A stretch of DNA of 64,000 nucleotides from Sphingomonas phyllosphaerae (GTDB lineage: Bacteria; Pseudomonadota; Alphaproteobacteria; Sphingomonadales; Sphingomonadaceae): the NCBI RefSeq assembly GCF_029623345.1, contig NZ_JAPYKH010000003.1:62001-126000 (forward strand), written 5' to 3'. The notes beneath the pieces are model-generated. The model worked only from the letters and a program-made list of their open reading frames with translations, had not been told where the DNA came from and did not search any database. Below, piece by piece: positions 52,108-59,961 of the stretch. Numbering within the stretch: position 1 is the first letter of the stretch; every line of letters begins with the position of its first letter. The position numbers and the translations under genes were made by a program.

Positions 52108-53276
52108 GAGTCGTGGTGGTCGCGAGCCTTGCCTACTCGCTGGTTAATTTTCGCGGGCAGCTGCTCGCCGACATGATCGCGGCGGGGCATGAGGTGATCG
52201 CCTGCGCGCCCGACGACGACCCGCAGGTGCGCGCGCGCCTAGCCGAGATGGGCGTGGCACTGCGCCGCGTGCCGATGGCGCGGGTGGGGCTCAATCCGTT
52301 GGTGGACCTCGGCACGCTGCGCTCGCTTGTCGCGCTGCTGCGCGCCGAGCGACCCGATGTGGTGCTCGCCTACACGCAGAAGCCGATCATCTACGCCGGG
52401 CTCGCGGCGCGGCTGATGCGCACGCGCTTCTACGCCATGGTGAGCGGCCTCGGCCATGTCTACGGGGAGGACGCGTCGCCGCGGATGCGGCTGCTGCGCC
52501 GCGGCGTGTCGCTGCTCTACCGCGCGGCGGTGCGCGAAGCGGGCGCCATCTTCGTGTTCAACCGCGACGATCACGCCGAAATGCTGCGCCACGCCATCGT
52601 CGCACCGGACGCGCGCGTGATCCAGGTGCCGGGCTCCGGCGTCGACATCACGCGCTTCGCGGCGACCCCGCCGCCGCCCGGGCCGGTGTTCCTGATGATC
52701 GCGCGGCTGCTGCGCGCGAAGGGCGTCGACGATTATGTCGCGGCGGCGCGCGCCGTACGCGCGCTCTACCCCGGTACGCGCTTCCGTCTGCTCGGACCGA
52801 CCGACCCCGGCCCCGACGGCGTGACCGCCAGCGAGATTGCGCGCTGGGCGGAGGAGGGCGTGATCGACTATCTCGGTGAGACGCGCGACGTCCGCCCCTT
52901 TTTTGCCGAGGCGAGCGTGTTCGTGCTGCCGAGCTGGTATCGCGAGGGGCTGCCGCGCACGATCCTCGAGGCGATGGCGAGCGGGCGAGCGGTGATCACC
53001 ACCGATCGCCCCGGCTGCCGCGACCCGATCGATCAGGGCGCAAACGGCTTCGTCGTGCCGGCGCGCGATCCGGCCGCGCTCGCCGCTGCGATGGAGCGGT
53101 TCTGCGCCGATCCCGCTCTCGCGGCGCGGATGGGCGCGGTAGCGCGCCGCGTCGCCACCGAGCGCTACGCCGTGGAGCGGGTCAATCGGCTGCTGCTCGG
53201 CACGATGGAGCTGTCAGCGGTCCGATCGATCGCTGCACCGGCGGCTGAACCGATCGTGGCGGAGGTTGCGGCGTGA
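52104..53276 (+). CDS. Glycosyltransferase family 4 (PglA/capsular type)
   Basis: A 390-residue GT-B enzyme of the subfamily that adds the second sugar onto lipid-linked amino sugars: SLVNFRGQLLADMIAAGHEVIA at the N-terminus, YTQKPIIYAGLAARL, VSGLGHVYGE, GSGVDITRF, and the donor-site SWYREGLPRTILEAMASGRAVITT (E-x7-E) are characteristic of PglA/WbbX-like proteins. It sits directly before the PglC-like phosphoglycosyl transferase, as pglA does with pglC. The GTG start overlaps the preceding stop, and its stop overlaps the next GTG. Confidence 0.85.
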   Translation: MRVVVVASLAYSLVNFRGQLLADMIAAGHEVIACAPDDDPQVRARLAEMGVALRRVPMARVGLNPLVDLGTLRSLVALLRAERPDVVLAYTQKPIIYAGLAARLMRTRFYAMVSGLGHVYGEDASPRMRLLRRGVSLLYRAAVREAGAIFVFNRDDHAEMLRHAIVAPDARVIQVPGSGVDITRFAATPPPPGPVFLMIARLLRAKGVDDYVAAARAVRALYPGTRFRLLGPTDPGPDGVTASEIARWAEEGVIDYLGETRDVRPFFAEASVFVLPSWYREGLPRTILEAMASGRAVITTDRPGCRDPIDQGANGFVVPARDPAALAAAMERFCADPALAARMGAVARRVATERYAVERVNRLLLGTMELSAVRSIAAPAAEPIVAEVAA

Positions 53277-53878
53277 CCGTGCGGCGAGCGACGGACATCG
53301 TCGTCGCGGCGCTCGGCCTGGTCTTCGTCGCGCCGCTGCTGCTGCTGCTCGCGCTGGTGCAGTCGGCCGTGGCGGGGCGGCCGATCCTGTTCGTGCAGGC
53401 GCGCTCGGGGCTGGAGCAGCGACCCTTCCCGCTCCGCAAGTTCCGCACGATGAACGATCGGCGCGACGCCGCTGGTACGCTGCTGCCCGACGCGCAGCGG
53501 CTGCTGCCGACCGGTCGTTTCCTGCGCGCCACCCGCATGGACGAGCTGCCGCAGCTGTGGAACGTGCTCCGCGGCGAAATGAGCCTGATCGGCCCGCGCC
53601 CGCTGCTGCCGGTGACGATCGCTGCCGCGGGTGAGCAGGGCGCGGCGCGCGCGCGGGTGCGCCCGGGGCTGACCGGCTGGGCGCAGGTCAACGGCAACAC
53701 GCGGCTGAGCGAGGCGGAGAAGCTCGCGCTCGACCTGTGGTACATCGAGCATCGCGGGCTGCGGCTCGATCTGGAAATCCTGTTCCGCACCCTGCTCGTC
53801 GCCGGCGGCGGCGGCGAGCGGCGCAACGCGGACGCCATACGGAGTGCCTATGCGGGCGATCCTCGTCGGCGCGGTTGA
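53273..53878 (+). CDS. Monotopic phosphoglycosyl transferase (PglC/WcaJ-type sugar transferase)
   Basis: A 201-residue initiating enzyme that moves a sugar-1-phosphate from UDP-sugar to undecaprenyl phosphate. One re-entrant N-terminal hydrophobic helix is at about 8-33. The catalytic domain shows RKFRTMNDRRDAAGTLLP, RATRMDELPQLWNVLRGEMS (Asp-Glu dyad), LIGPRPLLP and RPGLTGWAQVNGNTRLS. At 201 residues it is the minimal PglC-like form without the WcaJ N-terminal extension. GGAGG seven bases before the GTG supports the start. Its 3' end overlaps the formyltransferase start by 29 bases. Confidence 0.9.
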   Translation: MTVRRATDIVVAALGLVFVAPLLLLLALVQSAVAGRPILFVQARSGLEQRPFPLRKFRTMNDRRDAAGTLLPDAQRLLPTGRFLRATRMDELPQLWNVLRGEMSLIGPRPLLPVTIAAAGEQGAARARVRPGLTGWAQVNGNTRLSEAEKLALDLWYIEHRGLRLDLEILFRTLLVAGGGGERRNADAIRSAYAGDPRRRG

Positions 53879-54755
53879 GAGCACCCAGGTGGCGCTGCAC
53901 GCCCTCGCGGCGGCGCCCGATTGGACGCTCGCCGCGCTGGTCACGCTGCCGCCGGAGCTCAGCGCGCGCCATTCTGACTTCGTCGATCTCGGTGACGCGG
54001 CACGCGCGCTCGGCGCCGACGTCGTGCATGCCGCGAACTGCAACGACCCCGCGGTGCTCGACCGGCTGCGCGCGCTCGCGCCCGACGTGATCCTGGTGAT
54101 CGGCTGGTCACAACTGTGCGGCGCCGACTTCCGTGCCGTCGCGCCGATGGGGACGGTCGGCTACCATCCCGCGCCGCTGCCGCGGCTGCGCGGGCGTGGC
54201 GTGATCCCGTGGACCATCCTGCTCGACGAGCCGATCACCGCGGGCAGCCTGTTCGTCATCGACGCCGGCACCGACAGCGGTCCCATCCTGGCGCAGCACT
54301 TCTTCCACGTCGCGCGCGACGAGACCGCGCAGACGCTCTACGACAAGCACATGGCCGCGCTCGCCACGATGTTGCCGTCCCTGCTGACGCGGCTCGCCGC
54401 CGGCGACGCCGCGGGCGCGCCGCAGGACGAGCGTTACGCCACCTTTGCCGCGCGCCGCCGTCCCGAGGACGCCGAGATCGACTGGCGCGACGACGCGGCG
54501 ACGATCGACCGGCTCATCCGCGCCTGTGGCGAGCCTTATCCCGGCGCGCGCACCCGCTCGGCGGGCGGCGCGGTGACCATCCTGACCGCCGAGCCGCGGT
54601 CGGGTCGCGGCCACGACGCCGCTTTCGCCGGGCAGGTGGTGGCGCGCGACGAGGCCAGCTTCACGGTGCGCTGCGGCGATGGCGAGCTGCTGCGCGTGAC
54701 ACGCTGGCAGCGCGATCGGCCCGGTCCGCCGCCGCTCCACGTGCGGCTGGGATGA
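53850..54755 (+). CDS. Formyltransferase family protein (sugar N-formyltransferase-like)
   Basis: A 301-residue protein with the methionyl-tRNA formyltransferase-type fold, using N10-formyl-tetrahydrofolate. The catalytic His106 is in TVGYHPAPLPRLRGRG and Asp142 in DAGTDSGPILAQHF. The canonical Asn two residues before His is Gly104 here. A C-terminal extension after about 210 resembles the Fmt C-terminal barrel. Housekeeping fmt is normally beside def, and the EPS context suggests a sugar or peptide amine as substrate; an N-formyl-amino sugar is inferred. The ATG at 53850 follows GGAG. It overlaps the PIG-L gene by four bases. Confidence 0.8.
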   Translation: MRAILVGAVESTQVALHALAAAPDWTLAALVTLPPELSARHSDFVDLGDAARALGADVVHAANCNDPAVLDRLRALAPDVILVIGWSQLCGADFRAVAPMGTVGYHPAPLPRLRGRGVIPWTILLDEPITAGSLFVIDAGTDSGPILAQHFFHVARDETAQTLYDKHMAALATMLPSLLTRLAAGDAAGAPQDERYATFAARRRPEDAEIDWRDDAATIDRLIRACGEPYPGARTRSAGGAVTILTAEPRSGRGHDAAFAGQVVARDEASFTVRCGDGELLRVTRWQRDRPGPPPLHVRLG

Positions 54756-55456
54756 CGACCGTGAGCGAAGGGGGAATGATGCTGGACCGGATCGAGCGCG
54801 CGCTGGTGCTCGCGCCCCATCCCGACGACGAGGTGCTCGGTTGCGGCGGCACGATCGCGCGGCTGACCGCGCTGGGGCGCCACGTCGAGGTGGCGGTGGT
54901 CACGCGCGGCACCGCGCCGCGTTTCGCCGCCGAGCAGGTCGCGGCGGTGCGGCGCGAGGCGGCGGCGGCGCACGCGCTGCTCGGTGTCGCGACGACGCAC
55001 TATCTCGACCTGCCCGCGGTCGAGCTCGACCGGGTGGCACAGGCCGACATCAACGCCGCGGTCCGCGCCGTGCTGGTGGCGTCGCGCGCGGACACGTTGT
55101 TCGTCCCTTTCGTCGGCGATCTGCACCGCGATCATCAATTGATCTTCGACGCGGCGATGGTAGCGGCGCGGCCACGCGGCAACGACTATCCCGCACGCGT
55201 CCTCGCCTATGAGACGGTCTCGGAGACCAACTGGGCCGCGCCCTATCTGGCGCCGTCGTTCCAGCCCAACGTCTTCGTCGACATCGCGGACACGCTGCAA
55301 GCCAAGCTCGACGCCTTCCGCTGCTTCGAGTCGCAGTGCCACGCTTTCCCCGACGAGCGCTCGATCGAGACGCTCCGCGCGCTGGCGATGGTGCGCGGCT
55401 CGTGCGTCGGGCGCCATGCCGCCGAGGCCTTCGTGCTTGTCCGCGAGGTCGGGTAA
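54752..55456 (+). CDS. PIG-L family deacetylase
   Basis: A 234-residue zinc-dependent N-deacetylase of the PIG-L/LmbE superfamily. The metal motif PHPDDEVLGCGG contains His23, Asp25/Asp26 and Glu27. The downstream zinc histidine is in FVGDLHRDHQLIFDAA. Relatives deacetylate GlcNAc-linked lipids, antibiotics or surface sugars. The start ATG overlaps the formyltransferase stop and its own stop overlaps the ATP-grasp start. An acyl-removing enzyme directly coupled to an acyl (formyl) transferring enzyme suggests swapping the N-acyl group on one sugar. Confidence 0.87.
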   Translation: MTTVSEGGMMLDRIERALVLAPHPDDEVLGCGGTIARLTALGRHVEVAVVTRGTAPRFAAEQVAAVRREAAAAHALLGVATTHYLDLPAVELDRVAQADINAAVRAVLVASRADTLFVPFVGDLHRDHQLIFDAAMVAARPRGNDYPARVLAYETVSETNWAAPYLAPSFQPNVFVDIADTLQAKLDAFRCFESQCHAFPDERSIETLRALAMVRGSCVGRHAAEAFVLVREVG

Positions 55457-56415
55457 TGACCGATCTTCGCCTGCTGCTCGGCTCGGCCGGGCGCCGCGTC
55501 GCACTGCTGCGTTGCTTCCGCGAGTCGGCTGCCGGGCTCGGCGCAACGCTCGAGGTCCATGCCACTGATCTCGCGCCCGAGTGGAGCGCCGCCTGCGCCT
55601 CGGCCGACGCCGCGCATGCCGTGCCCGCGGCGACGACACAGGCCTATGTCGAGGCTACGCTGGCGATCTGCGCGCGCCAGCGGATCGACTTGCTGGTGCC
55701 GACGATCGACACCGAGCTCCACGCGCTGGCGCTCGCGCGCGACCGCTTCGCCGCGGTCGGCACGCACGTCGCGGTGGCCGACGCCGAGCTGGTGGCGATG
55801 GCGCGCGACAAGCTCGAGACCGCGCGCTTCCTCGATCGCGCCGGCGTGCCCACCCCGGCGACCGCGGCGGCCGAGGCGGTCGACGCCGACTGGCGCTGGC
55901 CCGCGATCGCCAAGCCGCGCGGCGGCAGCTCCAGCCGCGGCCTGGCGCGGCTCGGCTCGTTCGCGGAGCTGACCGCGCTCCCGCGACCCGAACCCTATAT
56001 CGTCCAGCATCTGCTCAGCGGGCAGGAATATACCGTCAACCTGTTTTTCGACGCCGGCGGCACGCTGCGCTGCGCGGTGCCGCACCGCCGTGTCGCGGTG
56101 CGCGCGGGCGAGGTGGAGAAGGGCGTGACCGAGCGCCACGAGGCGCTGCTCGAGGTGGCGCGACAGCTCGGCGAGGCGGTGCGCGGGCGCGTGCGCGGCG
56201 CCTGGTGCTTCCAGGCGTTCGTCGATGCCGACGGCGCGCCCTCGGTGTTCGAGATCAACGCGCGCTTCGGCGGCGGCTATCCGCTGGCGCATCGCGCGGG
56301 CGCGACCTTCGCGCGCTGGCTGCTCGAGGAGCGGCTCGGTCGCGCGACGGGCGCGGCGGACGCCTGGGACGCCGGCGTGACCATGCTGCGCTACGACGAT
56401 GCCGTCTTCCTCTGA
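55456..56415 (+). CDS. ATP-grasp family ligase (PylC/CarB-like)
   Basis: A 319-residue ATP-grasp protein. The N-terminal pre-ATP-grasp domain starts with LRLLLGSAGRRVALLRCFRES. The ATP-binding region spans AIAKPRGGSSSRGLARL (about 151-167), YIVQHLLSGQEYTVNLFFD and the metal-binding end VFEINARFGGGYPLAHRAG (about 271-289, with Glu and Asn ligands). Such proteins join a carboxylate to an amine or thiol. In this locus it may attach an amino acid to an amino sugar. The downstream HAD gene overlaps it by 17 bases, and this ATP-grasp/HAD pairing recurs in surface-sugar clusters. Confidence 0.87.
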   Translation: MTDLRLLLGSAGRRVALLRCFRESAAGLGATLEVHATDLAPEWSAACASADAAHAVPAATTQAYVEATLAICARQRIDLLVPTIDTELHALALARDRFAAVGTHVAVADAELVAMARDKLETARFLDRAGVPTPATAAAEAVDADWRWPAIAKPRGGSSSRGLARLGSFAELTALPRPEPYIVQHLLSGQEYTVNLFFDAGGTLRCAVPHRRVAVRAGEVEKGVTERHEALLEVARQLGEAVRGRVRGAWCFQAFVDADGAPSVFEINARFGGGYPLAHRAGATFARWLLEERLGRATGAADAWDAGVTMLRYDDAVFL

Positions 56416-57088
56416 GCCGCGCCAACCCGAGCGGGTCATGGTCTTCGACCTGGACGATACGCTCTACCTCGAGCGCGACTATGTCATCAGTGGGCTTACC
56501 GCGGCGGGCGACTGGGCGCACGCGCGGCTCGGTCTCGAGCGGCTCGGCCCGATGATGCGCGAGCGCTTTGAAGCGGGCGCGCGGCAGCGGATCTTCGACG
56601 ACACGCTCGCAGCGCTCGGCCAACCCGCCACGCCCGCTCTGGTGGCGCGGCTGCTCGCGGTCTACCGCCAGCACCGCCCGCGCATCGCGCTTGCGCCCGA
56701 TGCCGTGCGCTACCTCGAACGGCGCGATGCGGGCACGGCGATGGCGATCGTCACCGACGGTTTCCTCGACGCGCAGCGTCGCAAGCTGCGCGCGCTCGAC
56801 CTGTTCCGCCGCGGCGTACGCCAGGCCGTCTGTACCGATCGCTGGGGGCGCGAGGCGTGGAAGCCGAGCCGGCGCGCCTTCGACCATCTCGAGGCGGCCT
56901 TCGGGCTCGGCGGCGCCTCCTTCACCTATGTCGCGGACAATCCGTCGAAAGACTTCGTCGCACCGCGCCGGCTGGGGTGGCGGACGGTGCGGATCGTGCG
57001 CGCCGGCGGCCTCCATGCCGAGGCGCGCGCGGCCTCCCCCGCGGACGAGGCGGATCGGATCATCGCGAGCCTCGACTCGCTCGATTGA
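56399..57088 (+). CDS. HAD family hydrolase
   Basis: A 229-residue HAD phosphatase-type protein. The nucleophile motif VFDLDDTLYLERDYV contains Asp17 and Asp19, motif II is IVTDGF (Thr-Asp), the motif III lysine lies in WKPSRRAFDHL, and motif IV is VADNPSKDFVAPRRLG. A helical cap of the C1 type lies at about 25-95. It should dephosphorylate a small substrate. It overlaps the ATP-grasp gene by 17 bases and is the last gene of the seven-gene operon. Confidence 0.87.
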   Translation: MPSSSEPRQPERVMVFDLDDTLYLERDYVISGLTAAGDWAHARLGLERLGPMMRERFEAGARQRIFDDTLAALGQPATPALVARLLAVYRQHRPRIALAPDAVRYLERRDAGTAMAIVTDGFLDAQRRKLRALDLFRRGVRQAVCTDRWGREAWKPSRRAFDHLEAAFGLGGASFTYVADNPSKDFVAPRRLGWRTVRIVRAGGLHAEARAASPADEADRIIASLDSLD

Positions 57089-57212
57089 GCGGCTGCCCCG
57101 ATCGCCCCGCAACGCGCCGGAGGGGTATATCACGAAGAGATGTTGTCGCTGCTCCGCTCCGCCCGCACGGTCGTGACGGGCGCGTGACGGTCCGCGCCGT
57201 GGCCCGGAGTGA

Positions 57213-57386
57213 ATGATGCCGCCGATCCCCCCCGCGCTGGACGGCGAGACCCGGCTCAAGCTGCTGCGACGTGCGCGTCGCTACATGCTGCTCGCCGAGC
57301 AGGCGCAGGATCCCGAACTGATGCGCGCCTACCGCGACGAGGCCGCCGACTGCCTGCGCCGTGCCGAGCCGCCGCACGCGCGCTGA
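57213..57386 (+). CDS. Small conserved-type hypothetical protein (57 aa)
   Basis: A 57-residue frame, MMPPIPPALDGETRLK followed by LLRRARRYMLLAEQAQDPEL, MRAYRDEAADCLRRAEPPHAR and stop. It is helical, Arg/Ala/Leu-rich, with a Leu-Arg-rich amphipathic first helix. GGAG stands six bases before the double ATG (57213, 57216) and codon use is like the neighbours. No domain is recognised and the function is unknown. It is 124 bases after the HAD gene and ends 140 bases before tRNA-Glu on the other strand. Confidence 0.6.
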   Translation: MMPPIPPALDGETRLKLLRRARRYMLLAEQAQDPELMRAYRDEAADCLRRAEPPHAR

Positions 57387-57527
57387 GGCGGACTTCGAGG
57401 CGGGGTTCGTGCGGTTGGTGCTGGCGACGCGCGGTTGTGCCGTCTCGGCTGATCAACATCGCGTTGGAGCGGTCGACCATAGACCGTTGTTGCGCCGCCG
57501 CCGCGTCCGCACTCCGGCGCACGAGGA

Positions 57528-57602
57528 TGGTGACCCCTACGGGGCTCGAACCCGTGTTTCAGCCGTGAAAGGGCCGCGTCCTAACCACTAGACGAAGGGG
57601 CC
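57528..57602 (-). tRNA. tRNA-Glu (anticodon TTC)
   Basis: This is a complete 75-base cloverleaf with encoded CCA. The acceptor pairs GGCCCCT with AGGGGTC, the D arm is TCGTCTAGTGGTTAGGACG, and anticodon stem CGGCC/GGCTG encloses CTTTCAC (TTC). The T arm is ACGGG-TTCGAGC-CCCGT and the discriminator is A. Confidence 0.97.
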
Positions 57603-57668
57603 GCTGGGGCGGCTGGTCGGTTACGGGCAAAGCATGGAGCGGTCAAGCCGGTTCGCCCACTCCGCGCC

Positions 57669-59414
57669 TCACACCGCCCAGGCGGCATCGTCGAGGTGGA
57701 GCTCGGCGGCACCGCGGCCGCTCCATTCGTCGATCCGCGCGCGACCCGCGAGCCACAGCCGGCGCGAGGGCCCGGCGGCGAGCAGTGCCTGGCCCAGCGC
57801 AGTGTCGGCGGCGCGGAACGCCATCGCCTTGAGATTGCGCCCGTCGTCACCCGCGACGATGGCGCGGACGTGGCCGCTGCCGACGACGTCCACCTTGATC
57901 GTCCGCACTGGCCCGACCGCGACGCGGGGCGCCGGCCAGCCGCTGCCATACGGGCCGCCCGCCTCAAGCGTCTCCACCAGCGCCGCGGTGACGCCGCCGG
58001 GGGCCAGCACCGAATCGACCAGCAGCGCGCGGCCGGCTTGGGCCGCCGCGACCGCGTCGGCGAGCTTGGCCTCGATCCAGTCGGCGAAGGCGGGTATCTG
58101 GTCGGCGGCGATCGTCAGCCCCGCCGCCATGGCATGGCCGCCCCCGGCGAGCAGCAGGCCCTGCTCGCGCGCCGCCAGCACCGTGGCGCCGAGGTCGACG
58201 CCGGTGATCGAGCGGCCCGAGCCCTTGCCTATGCCGCTCTCGTCGAGCGCGATGACGATGGCAGGACGCCCGGTCTTCTCCTTGAGCCGGCCCGCGACGA
58301 TGCCGATCACGCCGGGGTGCCAGCCGTTGCCTGCGACGATGCCGACCGAGCGGTCCTGATGGAGCAGCGCCTCGGCGGCCTCCTGCACCATCGCCTCGAT
58401 CGCGCGGCGCTCCTCGTTGAGCCGGTCGAGCTCGGCGGCGAGCGCGCGCGCCTCGGCGGGATCGCTCGTAGTCAGCAGCCGTACGCCGAGGTCGGCCCGG
58501 CCGACCCGGCCGCCCGCGTTGATCCGCGGTCCCAGCGCGAAGCCGAGGTCGGTTGCGGTCGGTGCGCGCGTCAGTCGTGCCGCGTCGGCGAGCGCCGCCA
58601 GGCCGATGTTGCGGCGCTGCGCCATGATTTTGAGCCCCTGCGCCACGAAGGCGCGGTTGAGCCCGCGCAGCTGCGCCACGTCGGCCACCGTGCCGAGCGC
58701 GACGAGGTCGAGCAGCTCGAGCAGCTTCGGCTCCGCGCGCGCCGCGAAATGACCGCGCGCGCGCAGCACCCGCAGCAGCGCCGCACCGAGCAGGAAGGCG
58801 ACCCCGACCGCGGCGAGATGGCCGTGCGCGGCGCCGTCGGTCTCGTCGCGACGATTGGGATTCACCACCGCGTGGGCGCGCGGCAGCTCGGTGGCGCATT
58901 GATGGTGGTCGACGACGATGACGTCGGCGCGCGCCGCGGCGAGCGCCTCGAATGCCTGCGCGCCGCAGTCGACCGTGACGATCAGCGTCGCGCCCTCGAC
59001 CGCGAGCCGCTCCATCGCCGTCACGCTGGGTCCATAGCCCTCGGTCAGCCGGTCGGGGATGTAGACCCGCGGCGCGCGTCCGAGCGCGCCGAGCAGTCGC
59101 GCCAGCAGCGCCGAGGAAGTCGCACCGTCGACGTCATAGTCGCCGAACACCGCGACCTGCTCGCCCGATACCACCGCGTCGGCGAGCCGCTCGGCGGCGG
59201 CGTCCATGTCGCGGAAGATCGAGGGGTCGGGCATGAAGCCGCGGATCGACGGCGCTTTGTGCGCCTCCAGCCCGTCACGCGGGCAACCGCGTGCGAGCAG
59301 CAATTGGGTGAGAAGGTCGTCGGGCACGAACCGATCGCGCTGGTCCGCCGCCAGCGCGCGCCAGCGCCAGGGCTGGCCCAGGATCGAGCGCTCGACATCG
59401 AGTACGTGACGCAT
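57669..59414 (-). CDS. recJ: Single-stranded-DNA-specific exonuclease RecJ
   Basis: A 581-residue 5'-3' single-strand DNA exonuclease of the DHH family, acting in recombination and repair. The DHH domain has VAVFGDYDVDGATSSALL (motif I, about 88-105), LIVTVDCGAQAFEAL (motif II), DVIVVDHHQC (motif III, the DHH) and an AHAVVNPNR segment. The DHHA1 region includes LGPRINAGGRVG and GGGHAMAAGLTI (about 430-441). The final domain is OB-like. Length matches the family (about 570-590). The ATG at 59414 begins the conserved MRHVLDVERS lead. It is divergent from merC. Confidence 0.93.
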   Translation of the reverse strand: MRHVLDVERSILGQPWRWRALAADQRDRFVPDDLLTQLLLARGCPRDGLEAHKAPSIRGFMPDPSIFRDMDAAAERLADAVVSGEQVAVFGDYDVDGATSSALLARLLGALGRAPRVYIPDRLTEGYGPSVTAMERLAVEGATLIVTVDCGAQAFEALAAARADVIVVDHHQCATELPRAHAVVNPNRRDETDGAAHGHLAAVGVAFLLGAALLRVLRARGHFAARAEPKLLELLDLVALGTVADVAQLRGLNRAFVAQGLKIMAQRRNIGLAALADAARLTRAPTATDLGFALGPRINAGGRVGRADLGVRLLTTSDPAEARALAAELDRLNEERRAIEAMVQEAAEALLHQDRSVGIVAGNGWHPGVIGIVAGRLKEKTGRPAIVIALDESGIGKGSGRSITGVDLGATVLAAREQGLLLAGGGHAMAAGLTIAADQIPAFADWIEAKLADAVAAAQAGRALLVDSVLAPGGVTAALVETLEAGGPYGSGWPAPRVAVGPVRTIKVDVVGSGHVRAIVAGDDGRNLKAMAFRAADTALGQALLAAGPSRRLWLAGRARIDEWSGRGAAELHLDDAAWAV

Positions 59415-59480
59415 CGCAGAGCTCCTACCGCATCGCGCGGGAACAAGCCACGTGCCCCGAAGCTGGCGAGAAAATTCGCG

Positions 59481-59499
59481 GATGAGACATTGTAACATC
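59481..59499. promoter_or_regulatory. Candidate Fur/Zur-type operator upstream of merC-zur
   Basis: GATGAGACATTGTAACATC is an imperfect dyad (GATG-nn-ACA-n-TGT-nn-CATC, 14 of 18 non-central bases symmetric). It lies 26 bases before the merC ATG, in the only stretch between recJ and merC. The TGTAACAT core is close to Zur-box half sites. It is a prediction from symmetry, base content and neighbour identity. Confidence 0.5.
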
Positions 59500-59525
59500 G
59501 CCGCGCATCACCTAATTGGCGCGAT

Positions 59526-59915
59526 ATGTCGTCGTCGCCACTCCCTCACAGCGAGCGCCCCGGTCGGATCGACCGCTGGGCGATCTGGTTGTCGGCGGCG
59601 TGCGTCGTCCACTGCCTCGCCACGACGGCGGCGGTGGCGCTGCTGTCGACCGCGGGCGGGCTGCTCGGCAGTCCGCTGATCCACGAGGTGGGGTTGGTGC
59701 TCGCGCTCGCGCTCGGGCTGCTCGCCTTCGGGCGTGGGGTGGTGGCACATCGGCGGCTGCTGCCGGTCCTGCTCGGCGGCAGTGGGCTGGTTTTGATGGC
59801 GGCGGCGATCGTCGTGCCGCACGGGGACTCGCATGTGGTCGAGTCGCTGCTGACCATCGCGGGCGTCGTGCTGCTGGCGGCGGGACACACGGTCAACCGA
59901 CGCGCCCGCGGCTGA
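59526..59915 (+). CDS. MerC domain-containing membrane protein
   Basis: A 129-residue inner-membrane protein with four hydrophobic helices (about 17-36, 46-65, 78-95, 105-122). The MerC-family CVVHCL motif (Cys26, Cys30) is in TM1, and HGDSHVVES lies before TM4. Classical MerC takes up Hg(II). In alphaproteobacteria without a mer operon, such proteins sit beside Fur/Zur regulators and are predicted metal (zinc) importers. No other mercury genes are present here. It is followed 46 bases later by the Zur-like gene, probably cotranscribed. Confidence 0.82.
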   Translation: MSSSPLPHSERPGRIDRWAIWLSAACVVHCLATTAAVALLSTAGGLLGSPLIHEVGLVLALALGLLAFGRGVVAHRRLLPVLLGGSGLVLMAAAIVVPHGDSHVVESLLTIAGVVLLAAGHTVNRRARG

Positions 59916-59961
59916 GCCGGTGCTTGCTGCCCGGGCGCGCGGCGCTTAACCTGGATCGACC

